NCBI GenBank assembly: GCA_031259095.1 | Contig: JAIRLW010000225.1 | Span: 1-12,120 of the forward strand | Length of the DNA stretch: 12,120 nucleotides | Source of the DNA: Planctomycetaceae bacterium | GTDB lineage: Bacteria > Planctomycetota > Planctomycetia > Pirellulales > Thermoguttaceae | Direction of reading: 5' to 3' | In this document: one piece after another, positions 1 to 5,767 of the stretch | How the letters are laid out: each line of letters begins with the position of its first letter | Position numbering within the stretch: position 1 is the first letter of the stretch | The notes under the pieces: model-generated | Told to the model about the DNA's origin: nothing | What the model saw: only the letters and a program-made list of their open reading frames with translations | The model's database searches: none | Made by a program: the position numbers and the translations under genes

Positions 1-199
1 TAAATAGTTCTTTCTTTCCCTGAAATAGGGCATCAAGGGTACTGACCAACAACGATTTCCCGAACCGGCGGGGACGTGAAAGAAAATAAATACGTCCTCC
101 GGTAATCATACGGTAGATGATGGCGGTTTTGTCCACATAAACACATTTGTTGTTTCGTAAAATCGCAAACGACTGAGTATCTAACGCTAATTGTTTCAT
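1..199 (-). CDS. AAA-ATPase-like/PD-(D/E)XK family protein, N-terminal part only (cut by window start)
   Basis: Only the first 66 codons are visible, from the ATG at 199 to the window edge. The translation matches the N-terminus of the complete paralogue at 255-1820 with a single visible replacement (residue 29 His to Tyr). It includes the Walker A segment RPRRFGKS at residues 42-49, so it belongs to the AAA-ATPase-like plus PDDEXK_9 family. The start lies 55 bp downstream of the paralogue's stop codon, so the two are tandem and probably co-transcribed. No clear Shine-Dalgarno sequence precedes the ATG, as also seen for the paralogue. Whether this copy is full length or has an intact nuclease domain cannot be judged here. 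Confidence 0.88.
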   Translation of the reverse strand, partial: MKQLALDTQSFAILRNNKCVYVDKTAIIYRMITGGRIYFLSRPRRFGKSLLVSTLDALFQGKKELF

Positions 200-227
200 A
201 AAACTAATATATTGTTTCTAATTTGAA
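1..227. repeat. Direct repeat, copy A (5' end of tandem nuclease-like gene plus upstream leader)
   Basis: Positions 1-227 align without gaps to 1622-1848 with five mismatches (at 92, 115, 122, 204 and 211), 222/227 identical. The match covers the first 66 codons and 28 bp upstream of the start codon, then ends abruptly. The left end is set by the window edge, so the true repeat may be longer. The offset is 1621 bp, about one gene length, as expected for a tandem gene duplication. Confidence 0.95.
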
Positions 228-254
228 AATAGATAAAAAAAAGATGCCCTTATT

Positions 255-1820
255 TCATTCCCGTTTTAACTCTTCCATTCGGCATCCGGTTTGTTTTCCC
301 GAAAAGGCAATGCCGAGAAGAATTACTTTGCCAAGATATTTATTGTAATAACGACGATGGTGAATTTGTTTCATGGCTTCGTTGAGCAACATATTTATTT
401 TTGTCTCCGCATGATATTTGATTTCGGCAACTACGGTTACTCCGGCTTGTTCCCAAACTGCGTCGGAACTGCCGAGATTGTTATGAGCCTCACCTTGTAT
501 TTTGAATCCAAGCAACTGCATCCACATCAACATCAATGAATGATAATAATGTTCGTGCGGAATCTGAATGTCGTAAGGAATGGTCGCAATCATCGCTTCG
601 AGACTGCGGGCAAAACCGGATTCGTCAAAGTTGGTTATTTGTTGTTGCATTGTTTTTCGCAAGTCATTGATATAACGTTTGTCGGGATATTTGCCGTAGG
701 CTTGTAACAGATGAGTCAATAAAGATTTGTTCACTTCCCTATTGGGAACGCCAAGCGTATATTCAGCACATTCACCGGGTATCCGTTTTATTTGTTTGAT
801 GGTCAAATAACCGGTCTGGAACAATAACGGCACTTCGTTGATATTGACCGGATCATATTCTTTAAATACACTACTATCAACAACAATCGGATTCAGTACC
901 GTGTCCGCACAATTACGGCGTTGAATAATCTCCATCAGGAAAGTAGGCGTGCCGGTACTAAACCAATAATTGTCGAACTCCTGTATTTGAAAAAAATTCA
1001 TGGTCGAAAACGGATTATAGATTGCCGTTTCGCCGTCCCAAGTGTAACCGTTGTACCAGTAACGAATTTGTTCCAACACATCTTCCCTTGTCGTCTTCAA
1101 ATGTTCTGCGGCTCGGTCAATATATTCCGAAAAATTACTTTCCAGTTCTTCCTGCGTATATCCGCATATCGCCGTATATTCTTCGCGCAAAGTAATATCT
1201 TGCGGATTGTTCAATGCCGAAAAAATTGACAGTCCCGAAAATTTCGACACACCGGTAAGGAAAACTAATTGCAAATATTCATCCGCATATTTCATCACCT
1301 GATAAAAATCATGCACATTTATTTTAATTGCTTCCAAATGAGAATCGTTGAGATGAGCGGTAATCGGTTTGTCGTATTCGTCAATCAGTACAACGACCTT
1401 TTTTTTACCGCTCTGTTCATGTAAAGATACTATCAACTCTATAAAGCAATCGGATGCATTTTTTGCCGTTAATATAATCTGATAATTTCGAGCAATTCTC
1501 GTCAGATGAAATACCAAACTTTCTTCCATTTTTTCCGGTGTCGAATGGTTTATCCCTGTCCAGTCTATTTTGATAACCGGATATTGTTCCCATTCCCATT
1601 TGTCGTAAATATCAAGACCTTTAAATAGTTCTTTCTTTCCCTGAAATAGGGCATCAAGGGTACTGACCAACAACGATTTCCCGAACCGGCGGGGACGTGA
1701 AAGAAAATAAATGCGTCCTCCGGTAATCATACGGTGGATGATTGCGGTTTTGTCCACATAAACACATTTGTTGTTTCGTAAAATCGCAAACGACTGAGTA
1801 TCTAACGCTAATTGTTTCAT
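255..1820 (-). CDS. AAA-ATPase-like protein with C-terminal PD-(D/E)XK nuclease-like domain (PDDEXK_9 family)
   Basis: This 521-aa protein has the two-domain layout of the widespread AAA-ATPase-like/PDDEXK_9 family (often annotated DUF1703). The N-terminal P-loop ATPase shows Walker A RPRRFGKS (42-49) and Walker B VVVLIDEYD (142-150). A helical middle region follows. The C-terminal nuclease-like fold (about 425-515) carries Asp453 (SSDAVW), Glu466-x-Lys468 (AEIKY) and Gln485, which fit the D...ExK...Q pattern. The usual Gly-Arg-x-Asp before the first acidic residue reads Gly-Ser-Ser-Asp here. The length is normal for the family and the frame is open throughout. The family is multicopy in many host-associated bacteria and its cellular role is not established; nuclease activity, defence and mobile-element roles have all been suggested. 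A tandem copy starts 55 bp downstream and a broken relative lies at 5504-5745. Family assignment is confident; function is unknown. Confidence 0.93.
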   Translation of the reverse strand: MKQLALDTQSFAILRNNKCVYVDKTAIIHRMITGGRIYFLSRPRRFGKSLLVSTLDALFQGKKELFKGLDIYDKWEWEQYPVIKIDWTGINHSTPEKMEESLVFHLTRIARNYQIILTAKNASDCFIELIVSLHEQSGKKKVVVLIDEYDKPITAHLNDSHLEAIKINVHDFYQVMKYADEYLQLVFLTGVSKFSGLSIFSALNNPQDITLREEYTAICGYTQEELESNFSEYIDRAAEHLKTTREDVLEQIRYWYNGYTWDGETAIYNPFSTMNFFQIQEFDNYWFSTGTPTFLMEIIQRRNCADTVLNPIVVDSSVFKEYDPVNINEVPLLFQTGYLTIKQIKRIPGECAEYTLGVPNREVNKSLLTHLLQAYGKYPDKRYINDLRKTMQQQITNFDESGFARSLEAMIATIPYDIQIPHEHYYHSLMLMWMQLLGFKIQGEAHNNLGSSDAVWEQAGVTVVAEIKYHAETKINMLLNEAMKQIHHRRYYNKYLGKVILLGIAFSGKQTGCRMEELKRE

Positions 1821-1848
1821 AAAATTAATATGTTGTTTCTAATTTGAA
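1622..1848. repeat. Direct repeat, copy B
   Basis: Partner of the repeat at 1-227 (222/227 identical). It covers the 5' end of the complete nuclease-like gene and 28 bp of its leader. Homology stops at 1848, inside the 63-bp gap to the glycosidase gene, which probably marks a duplication boundary. Confidence 0.95.
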
Positions 1849-1883
1849 TGTTGAAAATTAAAGGCACAATATACGATACAATT

Positions 1884-4256
1884 CTAAAACGTAACATTCC
1901 ATGAAAAGTTATCGGAAGTTTCAGCGGGAGTGAGGATTTCCCGCCGGAGTTCTTTTTTCAGCGGGTTGTAAATCCGAAGTTCATAAGGTTCACCGCCAAT
2001 CACGCGGCTCACACCGGACAGTGTTTTTGTTTCAGGATTCCAATGTTCTTCAATGACGTCGACAATACCTTGCGTAATATGTTGCGATGTACTCAGCAGA
2101 ATCGGATGTTCCGCAACCGGACGAACCGCCAACACAAGGCATGAACCCGGCGGAAGTTCAACAGCAATTTTATCCGTAAATGTTCCGAAAAACTTTTTGT
2201 CCCAAAAATCAAATGCAGCATATTCTTTTGCATCAGGAAGACCAATCCAAGCGGGAGTTGTTTCAATTTTAGACGGATTTTTATCATCCCAATTATAAAA
2301 CGCAACAATTTCCCGTGCGGGAACATCCGAATCTGCTGATTGTTGTACGGAAACATTTCGGTTTGATCGTGTTGTCAGGCTCCAGATTTTCGGCAAATCT
2401 TCGCTAAAAAGATCAACCGGTTTTGCCGACCGTAAACCGTGATGCCGGATTGTTCGGCGAAGAATATCCATTCGTTCTTCGGAAAGATTCGGCAACCAAT
2501 CGCTGCACGCAAAAAGTTGACCGCTCACTGCAACCCATGACGCAATAAGACGGGCATGTTCCAACGGCATCGAATTTCGCACGTAAACCGGATCAGGATC
2601 ATTCCACCAAACATGACCGTTTAAAAAATATCTGTTCGAGCCATGCCAAGGTCCTGCTTTGAGTGAATTCCATTTTGCTCCGTTATCGGGACCAATCCGC
2701 ATCGCATCGACACAACCAAACGACGCTCCCAATGTCCGCATATTTTGTGAAACATTACAGCCGAGAATAAAAACATCATCACCCGCCGCTTGACGGATAA
2801 TTTCAAAACCTTTTCGGTATGCGGCAACCGGAGTCAGATTGGGATTATGAAATACCGGTTCGCCAAGATCATCGGGACGATATTCGTTGTTGATATAAAG
2901 TTGTTCGATTGCCATTCCCGTCCAAAGACCGTCAAGTTTGAAGTAGTTAAATTCCCACTCGCCGGCGATTCGTTGAACTTCGTCGTGCAGATATTTCTGT
3001 ACATCGGGATGGGTCAGGTCAAGTGATGTTCCGCCCCAGTACGATTCGTATGGTTCACCAAGTTTATTGACCGTTTGATTGTAACGCCGTTTCGATTTAC
3101 CTTGTTCGTCAAGAACATCGGTAACTCCGCTTTTCACAAACCAATTCTTGTTCCAATAAGGGTCTTCACTGGAACCGGCAAACGGCATAAACCAGATTCC
3201 GGCACGAAAATTGTTTGACCGGATCATTTGTGCGGTTTTTTTCATACCGTTGCGGTAAGGACCTTCCGAATGATGTTGTGTAAAATTCTTTTTTGGACCG
3301 TAAGTTTTACTAATTCCGGTTTGCCAGCCGTCGTCAATTTGTACAAAATTAAAACCATACGGAGTCAATTTTTCGGCGGCGGCTTTGGTCAAGTTAACAA
3401 TTTCTGTTTCGTTGCAGGCTCTGCCGAATTGGTCGGCATAGTAAGTACAATAACCGGAAAGCGGTTCTTTCATCTGAATCCGGTGCGCTCTGGCAATTTG
3501 CCATGCGTAACGTTCCAGACCGCGCCGGCAATCGTCAAAACGTCCCAGTACAAAAATTTCCGACAGATTTTCCATTGGATTATTCAAATCAGCCGGCGGT
3601 AACAATTGACCATATTCAATGATTGGTGAAATCACCGCTCTGCCTTCGGAATTTTTGTTTGAAAAAACAATTCCGGAACCTTTGCGGTGTGTTATCCAAC
3701 CGGTTACGACACCGTTACGGTTTTCAGGATTTGTTACGGCAAGAAATGAATACGAACCTTTATGACCGTCAACAGAGCGAAGTCCCGCAGTGCCAAACGA
3801 TTTTAACTTATCCGCCGGTTCGGGAAGGAACAATTCGATCTTCGGAAATGACCATGTTTTAATCCGACCGTTTTCGTACGATTCTTTTGTAAAAAACGCC
3901 GAAATCAGAACAAAAGGATTTTGTTCCGCTAATGTGTAAATGGATTCGATTACATTTTCGTTACCATCTTTCTGAATCACCAATGACGCACCTGCAATGG
4001 GTTGACCGTCACGACCGGTAACCGGATGTTCGGCAACAACCGCTGTTTTACCGTTCGGCAGTGATATTTGTGCGTAAAGTCCGTTCTGATCAACAGAAAC
4101 AATCCGCCGTTCAGAATCCCAAGAAACAGCAACTTCGCCGTTGCTAATACGTGTTACATTATCAGCCGTTTCAATTTGCAACGCCGTTTCGGTTTGAGCA
4201 AAAAGAAACAATGGAAAATGGAATAACACCACAGAAAATAAAATTGTTCGTAACAT
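1884..4256 (-). CDS. Secreted GH36-type (clan GH-D) alpha-galactosidase-like glycoside hydrolase
   Basis: This 790-aa protein begins with a hydrophobic signal peptide ending in LFLFAQ (about residues 1-21), so it is exported. Residues about 25-260 look like the N-terminal beta-sandwich of GH36 enzymes. The TIM barrel (about 265-600) contains QIDDGWQ (306-312), the clan GH-D core motif, and YFKLDG (438-443), where Asp442 is the expected nucleophile. Asp524 in RIGPDNG (520-526) is the likeliest acid/base residue, with Asp517 as an alternative. A C-terminal beta domain (about 640-715) is followed by about 75 further residues that look like an extra beta segment. The predicted role is release of alpha-linked galactose or a related sugar from oligo- or polysaccharides; the substrate cannot be read from sequence. 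The only in-frame ATG at the signal peptide is used, without an evident Shine-Dalgarno. A hexanucleotide microsatellite lies 15 bp upstream of the start. Family confident, specificity not. Confidence 0.85.
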   Translation of the reverse strand: MLRTILFSVVLFHFPLFLFAQTETALQIETADNVTRISNGEVAVSWDSERRIVSVDQNGLYAQISLPNGKTAVVAEHPVTGRDGQPIAGASLVIQKDGNENVIESIYTLAEQNPFVLISAFFTKESYENGRIKTWSFPKIELFLPEPADKLKSFGTAGLRSVDGHKGSYSFLAVTNPENRNGVVTGWITHRKGSGIVFSNKNSEGRAVISPIIEYGQLLPPADLNNPMENLSEIFVLGRFDDCRRGLERYAWQIARAHRIQMKEPLSGYCTYYADQFGRACNETEIVNLTKAAAEKLTPYGFNFVQIDDGWQTGISKTYGPKKNFTQHHSEGPYRNGMKKTAQMIRSNNFRAGIWFMPFAGSSEDPYWNKNWFVKSGVTDVLDEQGKSKRRYNQTVNKLGEPYESYWGGTSLDLTHPDVQKYLHDEVQRIAGEWEFNYFKLDGLWTGMAIEQLYINNEYRPDDLGEPVFHNPNLTPVAAYRKGFEIIRQAAGDDVFILGCNVSQNMRTLGASFGCVDAMRIGPDNGAKWNSLKAGPWHGSNRYFLNGHVWWNDPDPVYVRNSMPLEHARLIASWVAVSGQLFACSDWLPNLSEERMDILRRTIRHHGLRSAKPVDLFSEDLPKIWSLTTRSNRNVSVQQSADSDVPAREIVAFYNWDDKNPSKIETTPAWIGLPDAKEYAAFDFWDKKFFGTFTDKIAVELPPGSCLVLAVRPVAEHPILLSTSQHITQGIVDVIEEHWNPETKTLSGVSRVIGGEPYELRIYNPLKKELRREILTPAETSDNFSWNVTF

Positions 4257-4270
4257 GGTAATAGTTTGGT

Positions 4271-4294
4271 TAATAGTAATAGTAATAGTAATAG
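4271..4294. repeat. TAATAG hexanucleotide microsatellite (4 tandem units)
   Basis: Four perfect tandem TAATAG units, flanked by partial units, sit 15 bp upstream of the glycosidase start codon. On the coding strand they read as CTATTA repeats. A TTGTAC or TTGATT -35-like sequence lies on the distal side and TATTA(C/A) -10-like sequences lie inside the repeat, so copy number could change promoter spacing. That regulatory reading is inference only. Confidence 0.9.
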
Positions 4295-4575
4295 TTAATA
4301 ATCAAGTACAAACGTTTGCGGAACACTTTTTCACCCAACCGCGTTCTTTATCAATGCCGGTAAGTCCAACGTTGCGCCGCTGCGGAATTGATTCCGTGCT
4401 TTTAACTTTTACCAGCCGAGTCCCGCCGGGTAACCGTCTTTTTTATTTTTTACCGCAAAGAACACAGAGCGGGAATTTTTAACATTTTAACATTTTCTTT
4501 TTGATCAGAAAGAGAATCATCACTTAAAAATAATATCTGCCATTATTATCATTCATTGGCATTTCTTCCTAATGA

Positions 4576-4659
4576 ATTTTCACCACAAAAAGCACGAATA
4601 GACACGAAAATGATGGTTTCCTTTTTTTCGTGAACATTCGCGGGTTTCGTGGTGAAAAT
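4576..4659. repeat. Inverted repeat with 11-bp perfect arms (dispersed-repeat type)
   Basis: ATTTTCACCAC (4576-4586) is perfectly complementary to GTGGTGAAAAT (4649-4659). Between them, CACGAAAA and TTTTCGTG give further internal pairing. The CACCACAAAAAGCACGAA wording resembles short intergenic repeats seen in many bacterial genomes. No coding function is apparent. Confidence 0.7.
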
Positions 4660-4714
4660 AGTGAAAATAAGGTTGCTTGAAACGACGGCGATACGGTCAT
4701 TGTATGCGGCTGAA

Positions 4715-4796
4715 ATATACTTCTTGCATTCATCATTTTACGTTTAATCAATCAAGGGGGGTATTCAAATGAAATTTATGAATGCAAGGAGTATAT
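4715..4796. repeat. 19-bp inverted repeat enclosing a strong ribosome-binding-like site
   Basis: The left arm 4715-4733 and right arm 4778-4796 are inverted copies with 18/19 matches and a 44-nt spacer. Each arm reads ATGAATGCAAGRAGTATAT outward, encoding MNARSI in both directions. The spacer contains AAGGGGGG (4754-4761) placed 7 nt before an ATG at 4769 on the plus strand. That opens a 13-codon frame ending at TAA (4808-4810). It may be the duplicated start of a lost gene. Confidence 0.75.
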
Positions 4797-4979
4797 TACT
4801 AATATTTTAAGTCCAATTGTTTGGGATTAAAATTTAAAAAGGCACTCTGTGAACTCTGTGGTTAATAAAATAGACAGTTACCCCGCTGGTTGGCAAGACT
4901 TAACTAATTGGGAATTTTAAATATACTCATCACACTTTGAAATTCGGTTTTCGTTTTAAAATAGATGTTTATTAAAATC

Positions 4980-4992
4980 GCCCCAACGGGGC
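4980..4992. repeat. Short GC-rich palindrome (GCCCC-AAC-GGGGC)
   Basis: A 5-bp GC stem with a 3-nt loop at the start of the palindrome-rich interior of the 4925-5293 element. It resembles the head of REP-like intergenic units. Confidence 0.6.
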
Positions 4993-5048
4993 AATCCGCA
5001 TTAGCGCAGGACAACGCCATACGTAACAAATATAAAACCATGAAATAA

Positions 5049-5112
5049 AAAGCCCTGTAAGGGCGGCAGCAATAAGATTACGATATTTCAGCTTGCGCCC
5101 TTTCAGGGCTTT
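5049..5112. repeat. Nested REP-like palindromes forming one large potential hairpin
   Basis: AAAGCCCTG at 5049-5057 pairs with CAGGGCTTT at 5104-5112. Each arm also folds on itself: GCCCT-GTA-AGGGC at 5052-5064 and GCCCT-TTC-AGGGC at 5097-5109. The segment can therefore form either one long stem or two small hairpins. This duplicated, inverted arrangement is typical of REP/BIME-type units. Confidence 0.7.
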
Positions 5113-5131
5113 ATTTTCAAGTAAAATCATC

Positions 5132-5151
5132 CGTAGGGCGATTGCCCTACG
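5132..5151. repeat. Perfect 8-bp stem hairpin (CGTAGGGC-GATT-GCCCTACG)
   Basis: A perfect 8-bp inverted repeat with a 4-nt loop. There is no T-tract on either side, so it is more likely a REP-like palindrome than an intrinsic terminator. Confidence 0.7.
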
Positions 5152-5175
5152 CTATTGCTGATTGCCCTTTCAGAG

Positions 5176-5197
5176 CGAAATATTGTACAATATTTCG
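5176..5197. repeat. Perfect 22-bp palindrome with no spacer
   Basis: 5176-5197 reads CGAAATATTGT followed by its exact reverse complement, with a GTAC centre. The neighbouring GAG and GCTC extend it by a few base pairs with one bulge. A perfect, spacer-less palindrome could extrude as a cruciform or bind a dimeric protein. No function is shown. Confidence 0.85.
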
Positions 5198-5319
5198 GCT
5201 CGAAAACTCTTCGCCTTCTTGAAACTACAGAAACATTTGTTCGTAATATTTTAAATTAAAAAAATAAAAACCGAATTTTAAAGTGTAATAAGTTTAATAA
5301 TTGCCGTCTCTGAAGGTTT

Positions 5320-5466
5320 TCAAATCTCAATACGATTGACAAGACTGTAAGCATTTTTATCCCATTCGGCAGGAACTCGTTCCTGCATCGAAATACGTAA
5401 CGTTTGAGCATTCGCAAGAACGGCAAACACAAAAATACTAACGAAAGTAAGTAAAATTTTGAACAT
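5320..5466 (-). CDS. Small secreted protein of unknown function (48 aa)
   Basis: The preferred start is the ATG at 5466, because the frame from there opens with a textbook signal peptide (MFKILLTFVSIFVFAVLANA, residues 1-20) with a good cleavage site before Gln21. The mature part is only about 28 residues, polar, with no cysteines and no motif I recognise. An upstream in-frame ATG at 5514 would place a basic stretch before the signal sequence and is less likely. The gene sits 38 bp downstream of a nuclease-like pseudogene. Its stop lies only 27 bp from the right terminal repeat of the 4925-5293 element, so it could be a protein truncated when that element arrived. It may be a real mini-protein or a remnant; no family is assigned. 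Confidence 0.45.
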   Translation of the reverse strand: MFKILLTFVSIFVFAVLANAQTLRISMQERVPAEWDKNAYSLVNRIEI

Positions 5467-5503
5467 GGTACATTTTCTTTCGTTATTTCCTTTGAGTTTT
5501 AAT

Positions 5504-5745
5504 TTAATGATCAATCGTTTCCATCCCGTAACCGATTTCTTTTCCTGAAAATGCTATCAATAAAAGAATAATTTTATTTGTTTCGACGCTTCATTTAACA
5601 GTTTATCAAGATTCTCGTCAACACTGTATTTTACTTCGACAATAACCGTAATATCCGACAATTTCCAAACCGCGTCAATACGACCAATATTGGTTGGAAT
5701 TTCGCTTTGAACCTTGAATCCGAAAAAATCGAAGAACCAAATCAA
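5504..5745 (-). pseudogene. C-terminal remnant of an AAA-ATPase-like/PD-(D/E)XK protein, frameshifted
   Basis: Minus-strand translation from about 5745 aligns with residues about 430-486 of the complete paralogue at 255-1820: FFGFKVQSE against QLLGFKIQGE, then GRIDAVW, VIVEVKYS and LLNEASKQI. The nuclease motif is conserved (GRID, then EVK). Near 5572 about 34 nt are missing and the frame shifts. In the next frame KIILLLIAFSGKEIGYGM resumes the match to KVILLGIAFSGKQTGCRM and ends at TAA (5504-5506). The whole ATPase domain is absent. The remnant begins about 22 bp after the ispA stop codon, so the rest was lost or a fragment was pasted there. An ATG at 5787 inside ispA opens the same frame but is unlikely to be a real start. 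Confidence 0.82.
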
Positions 5746-5767
5746 TCGCGGCAACCTTTTGAGTTCC

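Larger units (their letters stand above)
4925..5293. mobile_element. Putative 369-bp non-coding element with 33-bp terminal inverted repeats (MITE/REP-like)
   Basis: 4925-4957 is the inverted copy of 5261-5293 with 28/33 matches, including an uninterrupted 12-bp core AAATTCGGTTTT. The interior has no open reading frame of note. It is packed with GC-rich palindromes (4980-4992, 5049-5112, 5132-5151, 5176-5197) that contrast with the AT-rich ends. There is no transposase and no unambiguous target-site duplication. Mobility is therefore inference from shape; a REP/BIME-like repeat cluster with fortuitous ends is the alternative. Confidence 0.5.
4257..5319. other. About 1 kb non-coding, repeat-rich intergenic region
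   Basis: No convincing gene was found between the glycosidase and the secreted mini-protein. The region holds a TAATAG microsatellite, a stretch open on both strands but without a start (4302-4442), fragments of the dispersed CCGCAAAGAACACAGAG and GTGAACTCTGTGGTTAAT type (near 4453 and 4848), two inverted repeats (4576-4659 and 4715-4796) and a 369-bp element with terminal inverted repeats (4925-5293). AT-rich spacers separate these pieces. Confidence 0.7.

Noticed and set aside
1..1848. A complete anti-phage defence system around the AAA/nuclease genes
   Set aside because: Only one protein type is repeated; no partner genes such as a methylase, helicase or sensor are present in the window.
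4255..4482. Plus-strand frame of 75 codons in the intergenic region
   Set aside because: Its start is encoded by the TAATAG microsatellite (IVIVIV), there is no ribosome-binding site, and it crosses a dispersed repeat.
4569..4751. Minus-strand frame of 60 codons
   Set aside because: It runs through two inverted-repeat structures and has no ribosome-binding site; explained by the repeats.
5132..5151. Intrinsic terminator
   Set aside because: The stem is strong but no T-tract follows on either strand, and it sits in a cluster of similar palindromes.
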